DNA from: CAVQRC01 sp963715045
GTDB lineage: Bacteria > Planctomycetota > Planctomycetia > Pirellulales > Lacipirellulaceae
DNA length: 64,000 bases
Direction of reading: 5' to 3'
Assembly (NCBI GenBank): GCA_963715045.1
Contig: CAVQRC010000008.1
Location: 248,001 to 312,000 of the forward strand
Shown: positions 44,320-51,933 of the stretch, piece by piece
Numbering within the stretch: the stretch's first letter is position 1
Layout of the letters: each line of letters begins with the position of its first letter
The notes under the pieces: model-generated
Database searches by the model: none
Seen by the model: only the letters and a program-made list of their open reading frames with translations
Told to the model about the DNA's origin: nothing
Position numbers and translations under genes: made by a program

Positions 44320-45479
44320 GGCAGCGACAGCTTCGCGACATGCTGGCGAAGTTCATCGACCGCAACGGGCCCCTTATAGATCGCAGCCAGACGCCCCTCG
44401 CTGTCGATCAAGAAGCTCGACGGCAGCGGGAGTGGACGGCGGGCCATGAATACGGCATCGTCGACGTCCTGTAAGGTTTGGAGCATGTCGGGCGTCGCCG
44501 CGGCGATCGGGAAATCGAACTGAAGTCGCTCGGCGAGCCGTGCTGCGGCAGCGAAGTCCGAGCTGTCGTTGCCGAGGCCATCGACGCTCAACGCGAAAAT
44601 CTCCACGCCCAACTCGCGAAGCGCTGCGGCTTCCTCCGACAAATCCTGGAGTTCGCCCAGGCAGGGACGACACCAGCTCGCCCAGAGCACGAGAAGCGTG
44701 TGGGTCCGCGTACCGCGAGTCAAAGCTCGATCGGTACCGCTCGCCGTCGTGACGGTCAGCGGCGGCAGGTCGACCCGCGATGCCAGAAGGCGAACTCCCC
44801 CATCGATTTCGGCCGGCGTAAGCGGACCGGCGGCGAACTGAACAGCCGGCGTCGGGCGACTCCAGGCCACAGGCGACTCCCCCTGCACCATGCGGTAGTG
44901 ACGATCGGCGGGAAGCTCGTCATGCTCGCTCACGCTGCCGTCGGGCCACTCGATCCGAATCCGGACCTCTCCGCTGGCATTGCCGAGTCCGAAATGAAGC
45001 CACTTGCTCGACTGGCTCAGATAACCCTCTCCTGCGCGAAGGGTCTTTCTCAGCGATCCAGCAGCGCCCTCCGCGGTGATGACTTCGACTCGCGAACCAA
45101 TCGCATCTCGATTGCAGGTGCGGCCCTCGAGATGGATCGCCAGAAAGTGGCCCGTTGATTGCGACCGGTTGTGAAAGAACCGAACCTGGGGAGCTGTCCG
45201 GGCGGTCATCCACAGGTCGACGCGTCCGTCGTGATCCCAGTCGACGAGGCCGATGCCTCGCCCGTCATCGTCGACGTCGATTCCGAGCACACCGGACACG
45301 TCGGCGAACGATCCGTCGGCCAGGTTGATGAAGCCGCAGTGACGTTCCTGACCGCTCCAGGAGCGTCCTTCGGCCGTCCAGTCGAGAATCGCGTCCCACG
45401 CGTCGACGTAATCACCGACCGCGTCGCGCTTCGCCGAGTCATCTGGAGTTCGCGACACGACCTGCCGCCAGTAGAAACT
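44320..45479 (-). CDS. ASPIC/UnbV and thioredoxin-domain segment of the FG-GAP protein
   Basis: In the same frame as the upstream FG-GAP segment (45,480-47,474) and separated from it only by a TGA at 45,480-45,482. After the stop the sequence is SFYWRQVVSRTP, then the ASPIC/UnbV domain (FADVSGVLGIDVDDDGRGIGL, DWDHDGRVDLWM, GRTCNRDAIGSRVEV, QSSKWLHFGLG), then a TlpA/AhpC-type redoxin domain with WASWCRPC (CxxC) and SSFLIDSEGRLAA. The C-terminus goes into the TPR segment by a +1-related shift near 44,285. The TGA may be a nonsense mutation, a sequencing error or, less likely, selenocysteine. Extracytoplasmic redox role is inferred. Confidence 0.8.
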
Positions 45480-47474
45480 TCACAAGTCGCCCGTGTCCTC
45501 GCCCGTGTAGTTGCCGTTGGCGACGATGAGGTCTTCCCAGCCGTCGTTGTTGAAGTCGACGAAATTCGAACTCCAGGCCCAGCGTCCCATCTCGACACCC
45601 GCCGCGAGCGTCGAATCGGAAAACGTCCCGTCTCCGCGGTTTTCGAACAGCGTGTTTCCACGGGCCAGCCGCTGCAGATCGGCCCGTACGTTCGCTTCCG
45701 AATCCGCCTTGAAATTGCGTTGAAAGGTGACGCGACCGCCTGCCGAGGAGAACATATTGCTGACGTAAAGGTCGTCCCAACCGTCGCGGTTGTAGTCCCC
45801 CCAGGTGACGGACATTCCCGAGGCGACGTCTTCGACCCCGGCTTCGGCGGCGATGTCGGCGAAGCGTCCACGGTCGTTTCGATACAGGCAATTGCGGCCG
45901 AAATCGTTGGCCACGTACAGATCGGGGTCGCCGTCGTTGTCGTAGTCGCCCCAACTCGCGGCATACGACCACCGTGTATTGCTTTCATCGAGACCAACCT
46001 CGGAGGTCACGTCACGAAAGTTCCAGTTCCCGTCGTTCTTCAGGAGCACGTTGCGGGGACCGTTCTTCGCGTTGTGGTACGGTACGGGCTTGCCGATCGC
46101 GGCCGAGGCCGGCGGGTGGTAGCGGCATGCATAGAGGTCGAGGTTCTGGTCCTGGTCGAAATCAGCCGCGGCCATCGAGTAGACGAGCCTTGCCTGCCGG
46201 ATACGCGACCGGAACGCAAATGAGAGGTCGCCACGGTTCTCGTAAAGGAGCAGGCCGGTGAGCGTCGCGATTGCGAGGTCCTGATCCCCGTCGTTGTCGA
46301 AGTCGACGATTAACGCACTGTTGCTGCCATCGTAGAGATCGACACCGCTTTTCCGGCCCGCATCGCGGAGCGTTCCATCGGGTTCCTGGACAAGCAACAG
46401 ATTGGGAATGCCACCGGATTGGCAGATATAAAGGTCGTCAAGCCCGTCGCCGCTGAGATCCCCCACCGCAATGCCGTGGTAACCCATGAAATTGGTGCCA
46501 AGATACTTTTCGAGTACGCGGGCCCAGTGATCGTCGCTGTATCGCAGTTGCCCGGCCGCGGCGGACGCGTTGGCGAGCAGGCTGGCCGTAGCATCGGCAA
46601 ACCACGTCGGATGATGGGGGCTCTCGTACCGCACATGTTCCAACTCCAATTGGCGAATTCCTGTCAGGCGAATCGCATCGCCTTCGAAACGCCACGCAGC
46701 TTCCACGAGAAGCGTAATCTGGTCGGAGGAATCGCTGCCGACGGCGACGAGTTCGATTCGAGACGTCGAACGCGGTCCATCTTCGCCGTCGAGGGTCAGG
46801 CGTACGGTTTTGACGTTGCGGCGGCCGGGGGACCCGGTGGAGAGCATCGAACGTAGCGAGTCGAGGGCGTCAACAAATCCCTGGGGGCCGGCGAGTGGAC
46901 CTTGCTGTTCGGGCTCCGGAGCCGCAAGGCGTTCCACTACGATGCCACCGGTTTGCTCGCTTCGCTCGAGCGGCCCCGCCGGAAACGGCGAACAGGAGAA
47001 GTCGCCGGCAATCAATTTGAGAGTAGTCTCCGCAGGTCTCTCGCCGTTCTCGAGCGATTCGGTCAGCTTCTTGAGGGCATTCTGAACCTCGGCCCCGAAT
47101 ACTTCGGTGGTCCAGCCATCCCGGTTTGGATCGTCGACCTGGTCGGAATTCCCGGAAACCAGCCCCGCGATTGAGGCTCCCGACAGACGCTCGCGGGATG
47201 GCGCCGGTACGGGGGGCTCCTGGCCTGCTTCGCCGGATGCTTGGTCCTGCACTGAGGTCGCAATCGTTTCACCCACCTCGGGATCGACATCCGCGACGTC
47301 GGTCGGTCCGCAGCCGGAAAGCAAAATCCCGCATGCGATTCCAAGCGGAAGCAGTATCGCAACGAGCGAACGATTCCAGGGATCGATTCCGGACAACAGA
47401 CTAGTCGCTACGAGAAAGTGTGTGGTGAGAATGCGAGTGCTGCTGCGAACACGGCTGCCTGGGAAACGCACCAA
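45480..47474 (-). CDS. FG-GAP repeat lipoprotein segment (N-terminal part of a large broken gene)
   Basis: 664 residues to the TGA at 45,480. A lipoprotein-like signal (SLVAILLPLGIACGILLSGC) precedes a hydrophilic region and a propeller of FG-GAP/VCBS repeats with calcium-binding loops: GDLSGDGLDDLYI, VDFDNDGDQDLAIA, DFDQDQNLDLYA, GDYDNDGDPDLYV, GDYNRDGWDDLYV, VDFNNDGWEDLIVA. The start codon is uncertain: the first in-frame option is TTG 47,474, the second GTG 47,471; no ATG lies before the signal. With the next two segments this makes a protein of about 1,340 residues of the FG-GAP/ASPIC/redoxin/TPR type frequent in planctomycetes. Confidence 0.82.
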   Translation of the reverse strand: MVRFPGSRVRSSTRILTTHFLVATSLLSGIDPWNRSLVAILLPLGIACGILLSGCGPTDVADVDPEVGETIATSVQDQASGEAGQEPPVPAPSRERLSGASIAGLVSGNSDQVDDPNRDGWTTEVFGAEVQNALKKLTESLENGERPAETTLKLIAGDFSCSPFPAGPLERSEQTGGIVVERLAAPEPEQQGPLAGPQGFVDALDSLRSMLSTGSPGRRNVKTVRLTLDGEDGPRSTSRIELVAVGSDSSDQITLLVEAAWRFEGDAIRLTGIRQLELEHVRYESPHHPTWFADATASLLANASAAAGQLRYSDDHWARVLEKYLGTNFMGYHGIAVGDLSGDGLDDLYICQSGGIPNLLLVQEPDGTLRDAGRKSGVDLYDGSNSALIVDFDNDGDQDLAIATLTGLLLYENRGDLSFAFRSRIRQARLVYSMAAADFDQDQNLDLYACRYHPPASAAIGKPVPYHNAKNGPRNVLLKNDGNWNFRDVTSEVGLDESNTRWSYAASWGDYDNDGDPDLYVANDFGRNCLYRNDRGRFADIAAEAGVEDVASGMSVTWGDYNRDGWDDLYVSNMFSSAGGRVTFQRNFKADSEANVRADLQRLARGNTLFENRGDGTFSDSTLAAGVEMGRWAWSSNFVDFNNDGWEDLIVANGNYTGEDTGDL

Positions 47475-48018
47475 GCACCATGAGTGTTCCCGGAGGCACT
47501 CGTAATCCTAGCATCCGCCCCATCTTCCAGCCACTAGCAGGCAGCGCAAGCGTTGTAACCCCGCGTGCACCCTGCAAGTTGTGTCCGGGGATTGGCTCGA
47601 CGGCTGCCTCGGGGTCGAGCGAACGGAGTCGCAGGGTAAGCGCCCAATTCCTGAGCGACCCTGACCGATGTCCCTCGTCGCCACGATTGCGCTGATGTAC
47701 GTGCGCCTCGCCGCATTCGACGTGCCGCCTCACGGTTGATCGCTATGCACACACGCAGCTTCACGACGTGACCGCGGCCCTCGATCGGATGCAGCCCCCG
47801 ACGAGCAGTGCGGGCGACACGAGCGACGCTCAAGCGATGCGGGCGACGGGAACCGACGCTTCAAGACCCTCCGCGGGCGCAGCGCGCAGGCGCAGCGAGC
47901 AGGAAGCGAAACAGGGCAAACTGGTGCGACTGGGTGCGATTTGCCGGGGCCTGTGGAGGCACCCGCAGACGGCCCGGAAACCCTGAAAATCGCGGGAAAT
48001 ACCGCGAAAGAAGGGGAG
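47475..48018. other. intergenic region
   Basis: 544 bases between the FG-GAP gene and tRNA-Cys. No supportable gene; frames here lack protein character apart from short basic stretches. No strong hairpin with T-run was seen. Confidence 0.45.
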
Positions 48019-48090
48019 AGGCGCCGGCCGGATTCGAACCGGCGATGGCGGATTTGCAATCCGCTGCCTTAGCCACTTGGCCACGGCGCC
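48019..48090 (-). tRNA. tRNA-Cys (GCA)
   Basis: The complementary strand folds as a cloverleaf: acceptor GGCGCCG / CGGCGCC, D-loop with AAGTGGCTAAGG, anticodon stem GCGGATT-GCA-AATCCGC giving anticodon GCA, and T-arm GCCGGTTCGAATCCGGC. The discriminator base is U, as usual for tRNA-Cys. CCA is not encoded. Confidence 0.95.
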
Positions 48091-48495
48091 TGAATCTCGC
48101 TGGTGGAACTTGTCTCGCAGTATGAACTCGTCTCGCAGCGTGACTTGAAGACGACTCGAGCCGTCGAAGGGTTGGAAATTATATCAGTTGCGTAGATGGG
48201 TCAAGTGCAGCTTCGCGTGCCGTTTGGGCAGGTTGGGTAGACCCTCGGCCCCACGCAGCTGACGCGCAGCATCTGGGAACGCGCAAGGCACTCGACGATC
48301 TCCTCCGGGTCCGCAAGCTGTTACGGCTCTGACGCTCGCGTCGGTCGGTCGGCTTCCCATAAAGATATCGGCAGGGCGATACGATTCTATTAGTGAGGTT
48401 GTCAAAGCGGCGAACCCGTAAGTCGCCTGCCTTTTCGCTGCCGTTCGATGCTGTTGGACGGCTGTTTGCCCACCCACTACCGGGAGCCCGTGTCG
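48091..48495. other. intergenic region
   Basis: About 400 bases with no supportable gene; an AT-rich stretch near 48,175-48,190 and 48,380-48,400 may hold a promoter for the small protein at 48,496. Confidence 0.4.
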
Positions 48496-48828
48496 ATGGA
48501 ATTGGTTCACGCGCTGAAGCGGTTTCACTGGAATCGTCAGATCAAGTCACTCGCCAGCCAGGTCGCCAAGCGAGTCAAGCCGCTCGTTCGCGAACGACTC
48601 AGCCACGCCGCCGATGCGATGAGCCTCTCCGAGGCCCGAGGCTATGTGCGGGCTCGGGCCGGTCTGCCCGTGCGTTGGCAGACCGAGCGAATGCTCGAGT
48701 CGCACGCCGCGCCGGCATGGCTCGCTCCCGAAATCACCCACCTGGCCACCGAACACGTCGTGTACAGCGTCACCCGCGATCTGCTCATGCAGGACCAATC
48801 GCAACGCCAGTCGCGAAAGGCCGCCTAG
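48496..48828 (+). CDS. small hypothetical protein
   Basis: 110 residues from ATG 48,496, starting MELVHALKRFHWNRQIKSLAS. Highly charged, helical in character, with repeated Arg/Lys clusters and no signal or membrane segment. The alternative start 48 bases upstream adds nothing recognisable. I do not recognise a family, and no ribosome site stands out. It may be a nucleic-acid-binding protein; that is a guess from composition. Confidence 0.5.
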   Translation: MELVHALKRFHWNRQIKSLASQVAKRVKPLVRERLSHAADAMSLSEARGYVRARAGLPVRWQTERMLESHAAPAWLAPEITHLATEHVVYSVTRDLLMQDQSQRQSRKAA

Positions 48829-49155
48829 CCAGGCCGTTTGCAGTGTCGACTGGTTGGTGTCGATTGATTGAGAGTCTGAGCGTGGCGGACGCTCGGACTC
48901 GCCGATGGGTCGAGACCGTCGGCGAGCCGGTTCGAGTTCGCGACCAGCCGTGGGGTGGACCTCAAACTCTCCGCATTTCGGAATCTGCGCTCTTCTGTCT
49001 GCGCTCTTCGCTTGTCTGGGAATCGCTTCGTCCTGTTCGTCACCCCGCCCGCATCAGGGCACAAAGAAAGCCGCTCCTGATTGGATGGAGCGGCTTCCTG
49101 GGGGGACGGGCGTCTGCGGAGGAGACGACCTGGGGGAGGCTTAGTCGGTGATGAT
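48829..49155. other. intergenic region with terminator
   Basis: 327 bases without a gene. The hairpin at 49,064-49,100 is the only clear element. Confidence 0.45.
49064..49100 (-). terminator. terminator of the 49,156 gene
   Basis: AAGCCGCTCC / GGAGCGGCTT with a TGATTGGAT loop form a 10-bp stem. On the minus strand the stem is followed by TCTTTGTG, about 60 bases after the stop of the small exported gene at 49,156. Confidence 0.65.
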
Positions 49156-49527
49156 CTAAGGCGTCGTGAGGATCACGGTTGGCCGTCCGGCAGAGAACCA
49201 GGCGTCCGGGCGATAGTAATTGCCTTGCCATTGAGCGCCATAGGTCGAAGTCCAGGGGAGCGGTGAGACTTGCGGCCGGGAGTTGCTCAAGCCATACCAC
49301 TTGCGGGTGGCGATCCGCAGTTGTCGCTGTTGCGCGCGAAACTCGGCCTTGCGGCGAACGGCCGTCTGCGGATCGTCGTATCGCTTCTGATACTGCTGAT
49401 AGAACCACATGTCGGGCGAGAGATTCGTCTGATCGCCTTGTTCGCCGTTTTCATGACTATACGCCAGTGACGTCCAGGAGGAGGCCGTCGCTGCCACCAT
49501 CGCAAGCAACAGAATCTTGATACGCAT
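49156..49527 (-). CDS. small exported protein of unknown function
   Basis: From ATG 49,527, 123 residues with a signal peptide (MRIKILLLAMVAATASSWTSLAYS). The mature part is Tyr/Trp/Arg-rich (WFYQQYQKRYDD, WYGLSNSRP, WQGNYYRPDAW), a pattern I have seen in short planctomycete exported proteins. No motif gives a function. The longer frame to 49,713 is rejected since it precedes the signal peptide. A terminator follows. Confidence 0.7.
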   Translation of the reverse strand: MRIKILLLAMVAATASSWTSLAYSHENGEQGDQTNLSPDMWFYQQYQKRYDDPQTAVRRKAEFRAQQRQLRIATRKWYGLSNSRPQVSPLPWTSTYGAQWQGNYYRPDAWFSAGRPTVILTTP

Positions 49528-49777
49528 ATTCGAATTCTCCCAGGTATAAGAAGCGTCCGGAAAGGAGTCCCGGCGTACGCGTTCGGCAACCGCATCCTCG
49601 CGGCACAACGACGGGCGTTCTCTGGTTGCGTCCAGGGGCCAGTTCAAGACGCATATCCGGCATCTTCGGCCGGCAGCTTCGGTAAGCGTGAATCCTACTA
49701 GGGAACACCACAACGGAGCACTGGAGCAGGTTCACCGTAGGCGGATCGTGCGGATTATGCCGCCGCGGGCTGCGTCA

Positions 49778-50644
49778 TCAGGCGGTGGGCGCGTACGTGT
49801 TGACGAGCGAACGATACCGCTCGGTCAACACGTGATGGGGTGCCTCGCGGATGACGACGATGAAGAGCAGGCCGCGGGATGAATCTCGCCAGGCGGCGAC
49901 AAGACCGTGACTTGTTGCCGGCGGGTGCTCGGGCGGGTTCGTGGCCAGCTGGTCGCATCCGGACGAGGGCAACGGTGCCACAAACAGCGTGGCTTCCACC
50001 CCATCGCGGTCCATGGACAGGTAGCGATAGGCAATTCCTCTCCCCAGCCCATCGCCGCGAAAGTCGACGCGTTGAAAGGCACGCGGAGCTGCGGCCATCC
50101 GCAGCGATGGCTCCAGCGCGGCCCCCAAAGCACCTTCCTGCCGCCAGCCTTCCTGTGGCAACTCCTGGGACCAGCGAACGGCCATTTCATACAGCATGTC
50201 TTCGCTAATCGCGTCGCGATCCATGCTGACGAAGATCCCCGCCAGGAACACGAATGCGACCGTCGCCGCGACCGTCGCCACGGCGATCCATTGCCATCGA
50301 CGGCGGGGCCGTTCCGTCGCGGCGTGAATGTCGTCCCGCGAAGGAGTGACGACCGCAGCGGCGGCGGACTCACGACCGGCATCATCGCACCCGGTGTCCA
50401 GCGCGGTGAGAATCCGCATCTCAAGACTTGTTGGCACCTCAATGCCGGGCAAGACGTCGGCAACCCGGCGATCAAACTCGGCGAGTTGCTTCTCGATCGC
50501 TTCCCGGGGAAACTCCGGACTCTCGCGATCCAGGAGTTCCTCCGCGGACGCGATGTCAGCCGCCAACTCGGGATCTTGTCGATCGTCCGAATCGGGACGA
50601 ATCGCGTCGAACGCGCGTAGCCATCGGGTCCGGGCGTCGCTCAT
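49778..50644 (-). CDS. membrane-anchored anti-sigma factor-like protein
   Basis: 288 residues. The N-terminal half is hydrophilic and helical, a single transmembrane helix spans about 119-138 (WIAVATVAATVAFVFLAGIFV), and the C-terminal half is exported. Its start overlaps the 3' end of an ECF sigma factor by 89 bases, the usual arrangement of a sigma/anti-sigma pair. I see no zinc-binding HxxxCxxC motif, so it is not a classical ZAS anti-sigma. The role as anti-sigma factor is inferred from context. Confidence 0.7.
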   Translation of the reverse strand: MSDARTRWLRAFDAIRPDSDDRQDPELAADIASAEELLDRESPEFPREAIEKQLAEFDRRVADVLPGIEVPTSLEMRILTALDTGCDDAGRESAAAAVVTPSRDDIHAATERPRRRWQWIAVATVAATVAFVFLAGIFVSMDRDAISEDMLYEMAVRWSQELPQEGWRQEGALGAALEPSLRMAAAPRAFQRVDFRGDGLGRGIAYRYLSMDRDGVEATLFVAPLPSSGCDQLATNPPEHPPATSHGLVAAWRDSSRGLLFIVVIREAPHHVLTERYRSLVNTYAPTA

Positions 50645-51206
50645 GGCGATTCGCTCCCCGGCACCGGCCGCGCACCACCGGGCACCGCGACCATGGCGTC
50701 GGCCGGCAGTCGTTGCGGGTCGTCAACCGATTGCGGAGGTGGCTTTTCGCCCGCGATAGACGGCTCATCACGGTGCCAAGCGGTAGTTCAAGCTCTTGGG
50801 CGATGTCTTTGTATGAGCGAAACTCGAAGTAGAACATCAGCAGCACGACCTTGTAATCGGCGGGAAGTTCATCGAGCGCGTGCTGCAAATCAAGCGTATC
50901 CCAGCGGGCGTGCCCCAGTTGTGGCGCGGCAACGAAGTCTTCCAGCGTTCTGGTGTCGATCGCGGTCGGGCGTTGTCTGCCGACCGATCTGAAGAAGCAG
51001 TTACGAGTGATTGCAAACAGCCAGCGGCGGGCTGTCGCCGCGCTGCGAAGTTGTTCGAGGTGCTGCTGCGCTCGCAGGAAAACGTCCTGGGTGATGTCTT
51101 CAGCATCTTCCTGGTTCCCGCATAGTCGATAGGCGTAGCGATAGACGTCGGCGTGGAACTCGCGAACGAGGGACACTACTGCTACCGTAGATCGTCGCGC
51201 GCTCAT
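50556..51206 (-). CDS. ECF RNA polymerase sigma factor
   Basis: From ATG 51,206, 216 residues. Region 2: YRYAYRLCGNQEDAEDITQDVFLRAQQHL and RRWLFAITRNCF. Region 4: DELPADYKVVLLMFYFEFRSYKDIAQELELPLGTVMSRLSRAKSHL with the helix-turn-helix. The C-terminus is extended by about 50 residues (Arg/Pro-rich, TPWSRCPVVRGRC) which accounts for the 89-base overlap with the anti-sigma gene. The N-terminal 38 residues of a longer frame are rejected. It likely controls an envelope response together with the downstream anti-sigma factor. Confidence 0.9.
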   Translation of the reverse strand: MSARRSTVAVVSLVREFHADVYRYAYRLCGNQEDAEDITQDVFLRAQQHLEQLRSAATARRWLFAITRNCFFRSVGRQRPTAIDTRTLEDFVAAPQLGHARWDTLDLQHALDELPADYKVVLLMFYFEFRSYKDIAQELELPLGTVMSRLSRAKSHLRNRLTTRNDCRPTPWSRCPVVRGRCRGANRHERRPDPMATRVRRDSSRFGRSTRSRVGG

Positions 51207-51618
51207 GGCTTTGCTCGGGAGCTCACAGCTGTAGGGATACGACGGCGCGGGAGAATATTCCGCCAGGTCGGAGGAAAGGTGTGAATATCTTGGTTGATTT
51301 TTGCGTTGGACCGGTGGCAAGGGTAGCGGGCGATTGCTATCATCGCTCGATCATACGGGGCAGTAGAACGACTTACGGGTGCCAAACCGGCGGCCCGCTC
51401 GGAAGTTGTCCAGATCGGCAGAGACGCTGTCGCGGACCGAAACGGCCGCAGCCCCGGAGACCACCCCCACGAAGATGAGGAAAATCTGTGGTGGGAGGGA
51501 ATATTTGCCGGTGATGGCGAATCTCTAACCATTGAAACCTGTTGTGTCCTGATCGTGAGGGACCATTTTTCCGCCGCTTTGGCGTTTGCTAGACAGCGGA
51601 TGATTCAAGGAGTTTGAA
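51207..51618. other. intergenic region between divergent genes
   Basis: 412 bases between the ECF sigma gene (minus) and the small lipoprotein (plus). No gene supported. Promoters for both should be here; none was called. Confidence 0.4.
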
Positions 51619-51801
51619 ATGAAGAAGTTGGGTATCTTCCTGCTCTTGTTGAGCTTCACCAGCGTGATGATTGGATGTGGTGAAAAGGGCGGCGACACGC
51701 CGGCCGAGACCGTCACGGAGACCGAGGAAGCAGTCGAAGGGGCCGATGGCGGCACCGTCGAGGAAGTCGAAGTGACTGAAGAAGAAGGAACCGACGGCTG
51801 A
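51619..51801 (+). CDS. small acidic lipoprotein
   Basis: 60 residues starting MKKLGIFLLLLSFTSVMIGC with a clear lipobox ending Cys20. The mature part is almost only Glu, Thr, Val, Gly (EEVEVTEEEGTDG). Ribosome site AAGGAG lies nine bases before the ATG. It is followed by a strong terminator, so this is a compact single-gene unit. Small acidic lipoproteins like this are common but uncharacterised. Confidence 0.75.
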   Translation: MKKLGIFLLLLSFTSVMIGCGEKGGDTPAETVTETEEAVEGADGGTVEEVEVTEEEGTDG

Positions 51802-51872
51802 GCGGCACGCGCCGCCGCGGACGCCGTTTTCCGGGCTCCCCGCGAGTCCGGTGATCTAATCCACGGAATTTA

Positions 51873-51912
51873 CACGGGAGAGGGGACAGCTTGGTCCGCT
51901 CTCCCGTTTTTC
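51873..51912 (+). terminator. terminator of the small lipoprotein
   Basis: ACGGGAGAG...CTCTCCCGT arms with a 20-base interior are followed by TTTTTC. It lies 70 bases after the stop at 51,801 and 20 bases before the convergent uvrB stop. Confidence 0.85.
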
Positions 51913-51933
51913 GTTCTCCAAGGCGGTACAGCG

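Noticed and set aside
48021..48130. Plus- and minus-strand peptides across the tRNA
   Set aside because: These are translations of the tRNA-Cys gene, which folds as a full cloverleaf.
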